Assembly (NCBI GenBank): GCA_026413225.1
Contig: CM048591.1
Coordinates: 35,681,803-35,745,802 of the forward strand
Length of the DNA: 64,000 nt
Origin: Otis tarda
Taxonomy: Eukaryota; Chordata; Aves; Otidiformes; Otididae
Reading direction: 5' to 3'
The notes beneath the pieces were generated by a model. That model ran no database searches. It had not been told where the DNA came from and saw only the letters and a program-made list of their open reading frames with translations. Positions 12,101 through 25,157 of the stretch are shown piece by piece (the first letter of the stretch is position 1; each line of letters starts with the position of its first letter). Made by a program: the position numbers and the translations under genes.

Positions 12101-15100
12101 TGATAAAATTTAGGCATTGTCAGGGACAAGAATGGCAGAGAGATGCTGGAGAAAGATAGGGACTCTAAGTTAGCTTCCTTTTGTATTGCTTGCACAGAAG
12201 TACTGCCTGCCTCGCTGTTGAATCACAGTGATTTCTGTAGACTGTTATAGAAGTGAACTATTGTACTGTTCATAAGCACACTGCTTGTGAGAGTGCTGCC
12301 TTTTTCTTTTCTCAATTGCCTAGGCAGACGTTCTTCAGCATTAGGTGGAAATGTCGGATTTATCAGCCTGTGGATATATATGCATATATAAAAATAAATA
12401 AGTACTAAGTGTGTATTGTTAAACTGTATTGAATGTTTATAGTATGAAGCCTATGAACCTACATCTGTAACACCAAAGTACACCAAAGCTAGTAACATAA
12501 GCTTCAGGCTGCTATAGTAAGAGAGTAATGAGGGAGTAATGAATATAGGTTTCTCTCTAGCACTTTCTCTGGACATCCTGGGAATTCTGGTAAGGGCAGC
12601 ACTGCTTAGTGCTTTCTGGCAACAGCTGAATTTACCGTGCAATGCTAGTTTTCAGTGTTCCTTGAGTGGTACTGATTTTGGAACTGAAATAGTAAATTTT
12701 CAAGTTTGGGTATATTTACTAACAGCATATGGAGCTTCAGGAACTGGATTTGGCAAAGAAGTAGAGACATTAAGTTCCTTCAAAGACTGCAAATAATATT
12801 TTACAATGAAAATTGTTACGCAATGTTTATGTATTCTTGCCCTATCTCTTGAACTCTTACCTAAATTGTATGGTTTTGGCATTCTAGAAACTCGTGTGGA
12901 GCTATGTGAACCTTTATGGTGGCCCAGCATGATCTTTGTGATGAGGTGCCTGGCTCTCTTTTGCTGCATGAGGCATACGTACAAATGTTTAACCTGTCTT
13001 AATGTTTTTGGATCTTTTTCTAATTAAAAAAAAAAAAATCAGAATATGTGTTCTAAGAAGAATTCAAACACAGTCATGTGAGAATAAACATGAAATCTTC
13101 CAAGTTTTTCTAAAAGTCGAATATTTCAGTGTAAGAATTTTAAGAAAATTATTTGCATACTTACTTTGCATTACTGGAAACCAGCCTCATCCTAAAACCA
13201 GGTTGTAGGTAATAGAGACTTTGGTGTGTTGATGGTCTGAGGCTTATATAAAGGTCAAAACCACTGGTGCAACAATAAAACTCTCTTGACATTTGTGCAA
13301 TGGAATCCTCACCCTTTGTGGTTCGCAAAAGTTATTTTAATTACAGTGGTACCCCAGGCATGATCCTTCAGTTTGAATCCTTTCTGAATTAACTCCAGGT
13401 AAACAATCTTTGTGAAGCTGTTCTGATGGTCTTGTTATAAAGAAATGAAAAAAAAGCAAATTAAAATAATGAGCATGATTCACACAATATACCATTTTTT
13501 CAAAACACTTTTTCGTCAATCAACTAGGTTTTGTGCTACAGTAAAACAAATAAAAGATTACTTAATCTTAGATAACATTTTAGACATGGGTTTTTATCAT
13601 CCTTTTGCAAGCTAAAGGTTATGCTGCATGTTGAAACTATTTTAGTCACTAGTGCATCTTGGGTTTTTGAGTAACTATTAATTTGAAATAAAACTCATTC
13701 CTGACAATTATGACACTGTTCACATTTTTGTGATGTGAACAGATTTTGGATTGGTGTGAGGGGAGTTGCTTTTATCCTTTTTTGCTCCTGAATGTGTGTT
13801 GTAAATCAGAGAGGCTTTACTTAGCATCAACCGATATCGCTTCCTGCAATTTTCATCCATCCTACAAGTGACTGAATTGGGAAACAAGAATGATGAAGAC
13901 ATATTTCTGGGAAGTGAATGGACAAAGTAACATAGTTTAATGACTCTGTATAGTCAAATATTCAATTTCCTTCCTTAATTAAGACTACAAGTTTCTTTGT
14001 GTAAACTGTAACATTTTCTTCCTGTGAAGGAATTCCAGTAAATCATTCTGGATAGTTTGAATGTTCACAAAGTGTAAGTAATGCTAGTACTTTTTGCTTT
14101 ACTTTTCTTTTGGCAGCGTTATCCCCAGACATATGTAATGGTTTTTGCACTCTCGCATGATCTAGATCAAACACCTGCTCCCAGGTTTACTCTTACCTCC
14201 CCAGGCTGTCAGTTGACACATAAATATACAGACCCAGAAAAAGAGCATATTTTGCCCCTACTGCCAGCAAACATTCTTGAATCATAATGCTGTAGGAAAA
14301 AATTGAAGGATTTCTGTCAGAGTAGTATTTCACCTGTAAAAGTTGGATAAAGTTTCTGCCTAGCTTGGTTGTCATGACACTGAACAATTTTCGAGTAGCA
14401 GAAAATCAAAATATGTTTGCGTTATGAAGTATCAGACTCTCCATCCTAATTTATGACAGCCTCTTCCTATGTTTTCTGTATGGGCTTTATACAAAAGTAT
14501 GTGTAGTGTGCACATGCATTCTACTCTGATTTTACAGAGTAGAATTTTTACCCTTTTGAAGACTCATGAACAGAAAGTAAATTCAGTTTTGCTTACTAGA
14601 AGACCTTTCTATGTTGATTTACTGTCTTTCTTCTCAAGCTCCTTTCTTGTCTGAGGGGAAGAAAACAGCTGCTTCTGCTGTCCCATTTTCCTTGCAAGGA
14701 TTATTAGGCTATTTAGCTTAAGCTTTGGATAAAAAAAAAATTCCTGGTACTACTTTGACCTGGTATCTGTAAAACTTACTTATTTTTTGTAACAGAAATA
14801 AGCAACACTACTGTCCCTTTTGAAGCATTAAAGAGCATGCAAAGCTTGCTTAGCAGTCTTTTTCTGTCTCATTTTCTTCTTAATTTGACTTTCCAGTCTT
14901 TAACAATCTTCCATGAGTCTGGAGGAAAATATTTGAAAAGGCAATAGTTAACCTCTTGGACTCAGAGGAAGGCTTCTGTGGCTGCAGCAGCTCCTGGACT
15001 AGCCCCCTGATATCTGTCCACTCCAGCAACAGTATGCATTAGGAGATTGTGGCTGGTTCTGCTTATTTCTCCAAAGAGTCATCCTGCTGCAGTCTTACAA

Positions 15101-15413
15101 CCTGTAATCCTTGGGAAGGAGTCGGTTTCCTCAGTGGGTTATTCCTTCTTATGTATTCAGCTCTATTAGAAATTAGATTCTCTGCTTGGTTTTATTTTCC
15201 AGATAAAATTCCCTGGGACAAATGGAAAAAAACTCTTATTGTTTGTTTGGATGTTTATTTTAGACTGCCATGAGCCTTCTCTCTTAATTCCTTTTATCTG
15301 TATGCAGAGGAGTGTAGGAGTCTCCTGCTAGCCCTACCTGTGAATGCTGAAAGCTGCTGATGAGCTGTGGCTGACTTATGGGATGTGTATTACTCCAGAG
15401 GCAGTAGTTTGCT

Positions 15414-15435
15414 AGAGGACTAGCTAGAGTCCTCT
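15414..15435. repeat. Short palindrome
   Basis: AGAGGACT at 15414-15421 is followed after six bases by its exact reverse complement AGTCCTCT at 15428-15435. The flanks add a short direct repeat (GGCAGTAG on both sides). No function is evident. Confidence 0.7.
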
Positions 15436-18400
15436 GGCAGTAGTTAACCTAGGTCGGCAGCTCTTGAGGAAGGGAGCCCTTTAAACTGGTAAGTGCAGAG
15501 AGAAAGTTTATGCTATAGTTCAGGCTATCCCTTTTCTAGAATACATTGTGCGCCTGTGTATGTGAACTTTAGATTTGGGGCTCTGTGAGGGCTCCTGATG
15601 GTATCTTTAGAACTGCTGACAAGTAAAAATGATGAGTACTAGGAAATTTTGTTCTAGCAGAAGCCCTGCTTATATGCAGATGGTATGAGCATTTTGCCTA
15701 TTCTAGTAACTTGATAAGTAAGCAACTGTTACAGAGAATTTCTTGCTGATGCCTAGCTATAATCTAAAAGGAATCAGATGTAATTCCTTTGGCAAAACTG
15801 ATTCTTTAGCTCAGTTTTTATTATGCTATCTCTTCTTCTGTTCCAAATAAGTGAGTATTACAAAACTAGATAATGGAGGAGTAATCAAAAGTATTGTATT
15901 GCCATAAAATAGAACTCAGAATGTTGTCTGATACTGGGAAGAGCAGATACGATAATGGTAGGTCAAAGTCAGTACCTTTAAAAATGTATGCAATACCAGG
16001 ATAAACTATTAGCTGTATAGATTTGACCTCTCTTAATTTCTTACCATTCTTGTTTTAATATTGCCAAGTGAGCCTCTGGCAATCATAATTGGAAGATAGA
16101 AGCTAAGCATTGGTACATAGAACAGGATACTGTGTGCTTTCCTACTCCTTTTGGTGACTTTTGTATATATATGTTACAAGGAAGAAGAATGACTTTCATG
16201 AAGACATTGATAGTAAACAAAACACTTTGAAGTTGTTCTCAGGATGTGAAAACAGACATGATTCTACTTCTCACCTGCCGTATTAGAAGATACTGACAGC
16301 CTTCTAGGAAGTGCCAGTAGATCCCTGCTAATTCAGAGTGCTGATTCCAGTTAAGTCAATGACTCAATCACTTCTCCTTGGCTAGGAAGGAGTTGGAAGT
16401 TGTTCTATGACCATGTAATGTAGACCATCTAAGACTGTTGCTGACCTGAACTATTTCTTGTCAATAGAGTAAACTTTAAAAGTATTTTGGAGTAGGTTAT
16501 ATTGTCATAAGGTCTCTTTGGATTTTCGACTTGTTTTGGAACTAGGTAAGAAAATGCTCATTGCTGAAAAAGGATTGTTGAAAAAATAGAGTACAATTCT
16601 ACCAGAGATACCTACAAGCAGCATAACTTCTCTGTGCAGAAGGCTCAAGGCCATGAGGCAGTTTCAGATCTGCATAGAGGTGAAAAGCAGTACACTAGTG
16701 TAGACTTTCTGTGGCTTTAAGTCACATTTTTCCCAACTGATGGGCTACCATTTGAACTTAGCAAAGCTGCTAGAAAGTGCAACATTGGATTATAAATAAG
16801 AGCAAGGTGTTTTTCTGGCAGGAGTCATAAATTCTGGTGGTTTTTTTTTTTTTAGTCCGTTAGTTTTATTACTCTTTCAAGCACATTGCAAAGCCAGTCT
16901 TTTTTTCCTCCCTCTTTAAGAACTGGTCTTGAGCAGAAAAGTATGTGTGAGAGCTGAATACATATTTTAAATAAGATTTTCAGTTCTTGATAGATATAGG
17001 AGTAATGATTTGTTCTTAAAATTAGAAGTAGCAGTCATGTAAATTACTCATAGTTATGTAACCTTCATTATTGGCAAATTTGGTAGGAGTTACTGTAAAT
17101 TTTCAGGGAACATTTTTCAGTTATACGGTCTTCTTTAGGACGCTAGAAACCTTGAGTATAAACTAACCAGAACTGAAAAGACTTTCCCAGTGCCATCAGA
17201 AAAGAGTTATTTTCCATGTTTTGAAAACATTTTACACCTTTTCAGCTTAAAAAAAACCCAACTGAACTTACTGAAATGAACCTGTGTAAAGAATACAGAT
17301 AGAGATACAGGCCAAGTGATATTTGCAGTTTCAACATTGCAAGCTTTTAGAAGTGGCTCACTGTGTTAGCATTACCATTATATCAGTTATGAGTTTAGAG
17401 TTTGAGTTTAATAAAACTTAATAAAGTTTAACTGAGTGGTTACTTATTTTCTTTTCATCCAGATTGCTGATAGGTATTCCTAGTACCGAATCTCTTTTGC
17501 TTAAGATTATTGAGGTATACAGCTAAAAGATGTTTTATGCAAATTTTCAGAGACAATTCTGAGCAGGTTTTTTCTACTCCTTTTAAAACACCTTGTAATT
17601 TAATTTTTATTTCTATTTTTAGGTTTTTTTCCCTGATTTTTAATAGTTAAGAGCTTATTTACAGAATTCTGTAGTTTCAACACCCTACAAGGTTTCACCT
17701 ACTCCGTATATCAATAAAAAAGATTGTGTAACTTGTCAGAATACTTCACAGTATTTGATAAACGTTTGCACAAAGGTCATGTCTGTTATCTCTCTATTGT
17801 TTTAAATTATATTCTAGGAACTTCCTTTTTTGAAAGTTGAATTAAATAGTAGAATGAATACACAGCATGAATGTGACATAGATTTTAAAATGCAGTAGTA
17901 GTCTCTGACTTTGTCAAGAGGAAAGGTGCTAAGATGTGAGTTTATCATGACCTGGAAGTGATCAGTTTATACTCACACTCAGATTTCTTTGTCTTTCCTC
18001 TTGGCCTGCATATTTCCATTGTATTCAAATCCTGTCATTCGTTCTTGAATCAAGGACCTATCAGAGGCCCTTTTTTCCATAAAAATGTTTTTCGTTTTCC
18101 TATTATTATTATTACAATAGACTCTCTTTTGAGTTCTGTGTTGCTGTATGTATTCACTTTAGAACCTTAATCACCTCTGTTATCTGAGTTAGGTTATTCC
18201 ATAGGCCTCCTCTTTTTTTTTTTTTTTCCTGCCTTCTAGTTCATTAACCTTATCTGCAGGACTGCATAGTTCTTGCCAACTCATGTGTTGTTGTTAGACT
18301 TGTGACGAGGTAAACTGAAAGCATCCTCCATGTTCTGTGTTACTGCTTTACAAAGCACACAGTTGACTGATTCCAAATTTCTGTATATTGTTTTCTCCTG

Positions 18401-20670
18401 TGGTTTCTAAATACACTTATTGCTGAATTTCCCTACTGGGAAAAGAGTTATGCTCAAATACATGTGTTACTCAGTATTATAATCTGAAACAGAAGAGATA
18501 ATTAAACTAATCTGCAATGTAAACTTCTAATTTCTTTCACTTTGTTTAGTAACTACAGGATTTATCAGGAGAAAAATTATTTTATATCAAATACAAAAAG
18601 TTTAAAATATGCTGGTTTTTTTTTTCTTTTTTTGTTTTAAGTCAAGCTTGTAGTTGTATGTAATTGTAAAATGTGAAATTTATGGAGCAATCCTAAAAAA
18701 AAAATTACTAGAAGCACAGTTAAATGCAGATTAACATAAGGCATCTAAAGTATACATCATCCTCAAAATTGCCTACTCGTGAAATGTCTTCGACTTCCAG
18801 CATTTCTACCATCAAAAGACAGAGGAGGCATGTACTAATGTTCAGAGATTTCTTTTCAATATCCCTGCCACAAGACTACAATCAGCTAAAAACACCTTAC
18901 ACAGAAACTACCTTTCCACTGTAGAAATATCTTCAAAGATTCCATCTCTCAGCTTCAGTTTATGTCTCAGATCTTTTCAGATGACATAAACACAATGCCC
19001 TTTGCTCAGCATTTGCTAAATCAAACACAAGTTTTTCAATGCACAGAGAAATCCCCTTTCAGTTAGGATCAAAACCTGGTGCATTTCTTCTTTCCATTGT
19101 TTGATGTGTTAATTGAAACGGAACGATGCAAAAACCGGTGCAGTAAATCCAGTGAGCATATGCTTAAGATAATTACAGCAAATATTAGCTTCTTCTGCTA
19201 AAATAGTATTGGAAGCTCTTATTCACAGTATCTGAACTTTGACACTGCTGTTCTGACTCTCGAGTTCCAGGAGGTTAGTATTCTGCATTACCACACACAG
19301 AGCTTATTTTTGATCCTTTGAGTTGAAGGACTGCAGAGGCAATCCTTCTTTCACCCTCAATAAGTGAGGGAAGCATCTCATGTCACTAGAATCTGTTCAA
19401 CTGGATCACAGGTCTCTTCACGTGCCTGATCCACTTTGTAAAAGAGTTGAACATGCATGATTTCAAAGATTGGTGGGGCAGGTATAGTCTGTTAAAAGCA
19501 ATCCCCCTTTTGAGGAAAAAACATAAAGATGTTTATCTTCAGATCCACTTGAAATATTTTTTGGAGAGGAAGGCAGAATTTCATGAAGATAAATGAGTCC
19601 TTACCAATTACATCGACACATCTGTGTGATGGGTCACTGAGGGAGATAATGGTGTAAATGAAAGGCTGGAAATTAAGTGTCTCCCCCCACCTCTGCTTTT
19701 TCCTGCTATATTCTTTGACTCAGTTTGAGTCATTTCTTTCAGTGTTGCATTGTACTTCAGCAGTTTTCTGTGACTTCTTCAGTTCCCTTGAGTTCCTTGG
19801 AGTCTCTTCTTGCTCCTTAGAAAGTTCTTTCTTGACTTGATACTTCTTCTGACTGATCATGTTTACTTGTTCTTGGGGAAAACAGCAATCATACAGTCTC
19901 TGCAAAGAATTGTACTCTCCAGGAAGACCACATTACACCCTTTCCTCCTTTTTGCTGAGCTGCACTATTGTAACAAAATATGCAGGCTACAGTACTTTTG
20001 TGGTGAATTTTAGAGAACTGAACTAGATGTGTATTTTTTGTTACAATGCATATACAGGTTGGGTTTTTTTTACAAGTTCTAGCTAGAGTAAGTAGTATGT
20101 CAAAAATATTCAAATGTGTCAGAGCACGTTCTACTACTGATTTGGGAACAAACAGAAAAGAAGGAAGAGCTACTTGCTTCTGTATGTGGTTCTTCACATT
20201 GCATTTTTCTTCTCTGACTTGAAATGTAAAGACTTACAAGTGACTGCACCTGTTGTCTAGCTGATGTAACAATGTCCTCTTGCACCAAGAATGCTCCTGC
20301 AGGAAAAGGACTTTCTAAGGATATGTGTAAAAGCATGTTGGTAGTGGGAGGTCATAAAAGATAGGGAAAGCTGTTTTAAAATATTGTCAACAGTAGCTAA
20401 CTGGCATGTGATGCAATAGAATGAGGAAATAATTTACGATTACTTCTGTGCTAGAAGCCCAAAAAATAAGATGTGGAGCTAGACTGCTTGGCATCAGATG
20501 ACAATCCTCACACACAAGGATGATCAATGACCTGGAAGAAGGAGGGTAATCTGTGGGGTACAGTGTAGCCCAGGTACTAGCTTTGCAGGAATGACAGAGT
20601 AGCATTACCTGGTAGGTGAGTGGTGCTCTATGAAAAGGATTCTTTAAGTATAATATTGGACAGCTATTAC

Positions 20671-20688
20671 AAAAAAAAAAAAAAAAAA
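20671..20688 (+). repeat. A18 homopolymer tract
   Basis: Eighteen consecutive A residues. No recognisable retrocopy or SINE body lies immediately upstream, so I treat it as a simple repeat rather than the tail of a mobile element. Confidence 0.85.
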
Positions 20689-20940
20689 GACAGCACTGTG
20701 TAATGCTTTTGTATAGAAATCCTATATTTTAAGAATAAATAAGTAGTAAATAAGAGATTGTACTGCTGATCTTTTAATCAGTATGCTGGCAGTGATGCAG
20801 AAATGCAAAGTGAGATTCTATGAGTTGCGAAGGACAGGCTATAATCATGGAAGATTTCAGCTATCCACATAGAGCCTGCATCATTACCTTGTCAAGACAA
20901 GATGTAGAGATGGAAATTTTGTATGGAAAAGGTAACTTTT

Positions 20941-21010
20941 CTAGAATAATCTTAGAATAGTCTTAATCTAGAATAGTCTTAGAATAGTCTAATCTAGAAT
21001 AGTCTTAGAA
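20941..21010. repeat. Minisatellite-like repeat, about 3 x 26-27 bp
   Basis: Three units each begin CTAGAATA (20941, 20968, 20994). Each contains a second TTAGAATA half-unit, so a shorter internal periodicity is nested in the longer one. It lies in the large CNTLN intron. Confidence 0.85.
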
Positions 21011-21195
21011 ACCAAGTTTTATTTTGAGTGGTATACAGAACTTAGTTCAGAAAGCATTGGCGAGAAAGCTTCTCTGTAATAGTTTAACTATGGCTAATGT
21101 TCAACTTGTAGCTCAGAAGGACACCACTTTTTCTGCAAAGCTGCTCTCTAACCAGTTGGTCTTCTAGAATGTTGTGAGCGGTTATTCTGGCAGGA

Positions 21196-21800
21196 GTTTG
21201 CCCTTGGTGAACTTCATGAAGTTCCTATCAGCCCATTTATTTCCGCCTATGACATCTCTCTGAGTAGCGAAACAGCCCTCTAGGGATCTGTTGCTCCCCT
21301 CAGTTTTTTGTCATCTGTGAACTTGCAGAGAGGCACTCTAAACCATATTTAAGGCTGTTAATAAAGACATTAAACAGTACTGGCTCTGGTATCCTGAGGG
21401 ATGCTTTTAATTGCTAGCTGCTACTTGAATCTCACACCATGGATCATCACTCTTTGAGCCTAACAGTCCAGACAATTTTTCAGCCATCTTATCTACTTCT
21501 AAGTTCAGATCTCAACTATTTGGCTATAAGGACGTGGGAGAGTATCTCAAATGTGTTGCCAAATTCAAGATATACACTATTGCCTGCTCTCCCTTTGTTC
21601 TTACAGCCTGTCTTCTCCTTACAGAGGTGAACAGGTTTACAAAGGAAAATTTTTCCTTCATAAATCCGTGCTAGCTGTTTCTAATCTCTTTCTTGTCTGT
21701 TAAGTGGCTGGGCATGATTTCCAGCATGATCTGCTCTGTAACTTTCCCAGGAAAAGAGATGAGGCCTGTATTGCCTCACATCCCATCCTTTATGATGATT
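21196..21800 (-). mobile_element. Old degraded CR1 fragment (reverse transcriptase region)
   Basis: The plus strand follows the antisense CR1 pol sequence in order: the GGTGAACTTCATGAAGTTCC block at 21206, then CAGTTTTTTGTCATCTGTGAACTTGC, which codes the catalytic region on the minus strand (Phe-Thr-Asp-Asp instead of Phe-Ala-Asp-Asp), then the block before TCCTGAGGGATGC near 21400. Similarity continues weakly to about 21800 (AAATCCGTGCTAGCTG block). Many indels and stops show it is far older than the CR1 copies at 8198 and 38293. It partly overlaps the region of pol upstream of those truncated copies. Ends are approximate. Confidence 0.8.
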
Positions 21801-22849
21801 GGTTCATGTGATGTTTGCCTCTTTTTTTTTTTTGCTTTTTTTTCTTTTTACAGAATTAGATTTAAATGTTAGCAGAAAAGAGTGGACCAAATTAGTTGGT
21901 CTGGGGATATATTCACTGTCCAGAAAGGATGCCACATAAAAATGAAAAAATTAGTCAAAAAACCTCCAACCTCCCAGACAGTAGAACAAGCAGTACAGAA
22001 AGTCTGTTAACAGTTGGAGACTGTTAAGAAAGGTACCGTAGCTGAAACCTATCTGAAGTATGTGCTACAATTTTAAAAATTAGATTTAAAAAAAATGCAA
22101 ACCATCCTCACCCCAAAATAGTCTTAAATGATCTCCATAAAAACTCGGTGGGGAAGTTTTAGTGGCCCTTGCAGAGAAAAGGTCAGCATTTAAAACTTAA
22201 TCTTGCATTGTTGAGAACAGGTAGGCCAATAAACAATGCCAGGACAAATGCAAGTGGAAAGTTGAGAAGGCTAAAAAAGCTCTTGAAGAGTGATTTTCAA
22301 AAATGTTTAAACTGCAATAGTACAATTTTACTTAAATAAAGTGAAAAAGAAGCCAGTTAGGAAATTTGTAGGTTGGCTTAATGATAACGGTGTAGAAGGA
22401 TACACTGGGTTTACAGAGCCATAAAGGAACAGCTCAGGGGATCTTTGCATTGGTCTTCCCTGCTGAAGATGCTTAGAAGACGCCAACAACTCACCTATTC
22501 TTTGCAGCAGATAGATCAAAAGAGTTAGATCTATTTGAAGTACCTACACCAGTTATGAGGTCAAGTAGATAAATTATTTGTTAATATCTTGATGTTAGTA
22601 TCTTTGCACCCTGAGGGGTGTGAAGGAACTGAATTATGAAGTTACTGAACGGTAACCTGGTCATAAACAGCCACCGTGCCAGTTGACTGGCAGGTTGCCA
22701 ACTGCCCATCTACAAAATGGGCTCCAGAGGGAGCTGCCAACCAGTGAGCCCGACTGCTTCTATACCTGGGAAAATGGCAGTCTGTCTTTAGGAAAAAGAG
22801 GGAAAAAAGGGAAAAAAAAAAAAAAAAGACAGCTCACTGAGCACTCACT

Positions 22850-23090
22850 GAGCACAGTTTTGGTTGGGATGTATCAGTGTGACTCCTGTAAAGGGAAATC
22901 CTGCTTCATTAACCTGCTGGAATTGCAGAAGGGTGATAGTAACCATGTGGATAAAATCTGGTCTGTATTTTCAAATTGCCTTTGACAAAGCTCCACATGA
23001 AATGTTATAAAGAAATTCCATTCCTGCGGGATTGGAGGAAAGGTCCTTTTAGCAACAGGGAACCAGTTAAAGCAGAGGAAACAAAGGGTA
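22850..23090 (+). mobile_element. Old degraded CR1/L3-like fragment, sense orientation
   Basis: In the plus orientation this resembles the CR1 reverse transcriptase region that encodes the segment around KAFD-VPH: a block like GGAAATCCTGCTTCATTAACCTGCTGG precedes GATAGTAACCATGTGGATAAAA, then TTTGACAAAGCTCCACATGA, then GGAAAGGTCCTTTTAGCAAC and AACCAGTTAAAGCAGAGGAAAC. The spacing and order fit old amniote CR1 families. Reading frames are broken. It may extend left to about 22250, where similarity is too weak to be sure. Confidence 0.6.
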
Positions 23091-25107
23091 GTGCTTACAT
23101 GCCACTTTCAGGATGGAAAATTGGAATCAGACTGTAGAAACTGTTGGGCTTGTGCTCTCTCCTGAGTAGCATCTGCTTTTGTCTCTGCTGGAGACAGAGC
23201 ACTGATGATGGATGGACCCAGTACTGATATAACCCAGTTGGCCTTTCTAGCATTTGTGCAAGTCAGTCGTTGACTTGTATGGGTTGGATCTTGTATTACA
23301 CATAGTAATTTCTTGTCTAGGCTTGTCCGAAATATTTCCACTTCCATATATTGTAACTTCAGTTGGAGACTATTCCACAGACAAGTGAATTTATTTGGAA
23401 GTGCTTCAGCTATTTAGAGTATAAATCTACCCCTTTACTTATTTTATATCATTTATTTACTTCTGCATGTTTTTCATCACCGTAAAAAAAAAAAAACTTT
23501 ATGTAAAAGTTAACTATTTTTTAAAATCCTGTACAATTATTGTATGCTTATCACTTAGTGCATAGGGAGGCAGTATGTATGTATATATGTGTGTAAATGT
23601 GTGTTCATTGAAATAATCTGTTTGAAGTTGAAAAATAACATGTTTAGAAGATAGAGGTTCAAGCAGGAAGGGTTCTAAAATGTCCTTAATTCACTCCCTT
23701 TTATTCATTTAATGTTGAATACACTCTTTAATTCTGTAAACAGACAATTTTTTTTGAGGAAGCGTTTTGCCATTCAGTGCAAAAAGTAAACATGCTATGA
23801 GGAGTTAGGACAGTGTGGAGGTAAAGGTCACTGTAGTCTGTGTTATAGAAATTGATGATGATTGAGGCGTGGGGAATAAAAGAAGAGCAAAGAAAGTCAA
23901 CCTGTGAAGGTAGCTGAGTGATCCTGAAAATAGCTGGAGTCTTGTGTGTCATGCAAAGCAACTTTAACTTTTCACGTTTCTCATTTTCTTTGTACTTCAT
24001 GTGACACAGTGGGATGTGAATTGCAATATTACAATTACAGCTGAGTCAGAGGTGCATTAAACATATAATGTGCTTTAAAATACTGTGTGTACCGAAAGAC
24101 CATTTTTTAAACCCTTTTATTAAGTTAGCAGATATTTTGTCCCGATTTTCTTTGTGCCTTATCTCAGATGGATTTTGTAAAGCATAAACTTCCTGTGAAG
24201 CAGTTAGGTTCTGCTGTTCAGAGTACAGCAGAAAAGGCTTTGAGGAAATCAGCAATCCAACCTTTAGAACCGAGCTAGAATAATGTGTATTTGTATAGGA
24301 TATGAGGTTATATTTTGAGCAAAATCTGCATATTAAATGACTGTCCTGTTCTGTGTGCTGTAGGATCCTAGGCTAGAATAGATGGGGATCTTATTGCTAA
24401 AGTAGTGTACAACTGTATAATTAAAGATTGTGTCAGAAAACACGAGTATAAATGGACCATTTGAATTAATATCTTTCATTCTAATTTTCCCAATTTGACT
24501 TTGAAACCTTACCATTAGTATCCTGGCAACTTTATTCATATGTAATTTTAATAAAATGAAAAACAGTAATTCAGGTATTTTGATGTACAGACCTTAGCTG
24601 GTAGATATTATAGAGTAAACTCCAGTAGTAATATAGTAGTAGATCAGGACTGGAAAAGGGGAGGAGAGATTTTCTTAATAAGTTTCTCAAATAGTCACTG
24701 GAAAAAGAGGAATGGTAAGGTATATCTGTACAAGGTTCGCTGGTGGTTTCCCCTGGGGTGGAATACTTATTCTCCACTTAACAGGATTCTGCCTCCTACC
24801 AGTCTCCTTTTCATCTCAGGCATTTCCTTACCTAAAAAGGACCGACTAACTCCTTAGTGTGTGTTACAACTGACATTATAACTGAGTTTTGTAAATTCAA
24901 ATTCATAAATTTTAATCAGCTGTTGTAGAAATGACTCTTTATGTTTGAAGTATGCTAAGTCTTGTCAAATTAGAACTAATTCCTGGGTGTTGACAACTTT
25001 TTCCTCAGTAGTATATTGATATGGTTTTGGTTTAATTTTTTTAACAGTTTTAGTAGGATCTAGGCGGTTGTTCTGTGGTTCTTACTTTTTTGCTTCCTCT
25101 TTTGTAG

Positions 25108-25157
25108 ATTGAATCTTGAAGAAGAATTGGATCAGATGAAAGTACACCGATCTGTGG
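25108..25157 (+). CDS. CNTLN: CNTLN exon c (50-nt microexon-like)
   Basis: A short internal exon of 50 nt, residues 84-99 with split codons at both ends. It follows a very strong acceptor (pyrimidine-rich stretch then TTTGTAG). The peptide LNLEEELDQMKVH closely matches human MNLEEELDELKVH as I recall it. I place the donor at GTAAGT (25158), leaving phase 1, because this matches the phase of the next recognised exon. An alternative GTATGT donor at 25204 stays open but would end in phase 2 and could not join exon d in frame. Confidence 0.9.

Larger units (their letters stand above)
5947..25107 (+). other. CNTLN: CNTLN intron (19.2 kb)
   Basis: A long AT-rich intron between exons b and c, bounded by GTGAGT and a strong pyrimidine tract followed by TTTGTAG. 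It contains a polypyrimidine tract and young antisense CR1 (8130-9177), a small palindrome at 15414-15435, an A18 tract (20671-20688), a minisatellite-like repeat (20941-21010), and two old CR1 fragments (about 21196-21800 antisense, about 22850-23090 sense). A somewhat GC-richer stretch at about 6240-6610 and another at about 14940-15480 hold nothing I can identify. No exon or RNA gene was recognised elsewhere in it. Confidence 0.85.

Noticed and set aside
20671..20688. A18 tract as the tail of a processed retrocopy
   Set aside because: No coding remnant or target duplication is visible around it.
22250..22850. Leftward extension of the sense CR1 fragment
   Set aside because: Only scattered similarity to the upstream pol region; too weak to claim without alignment.
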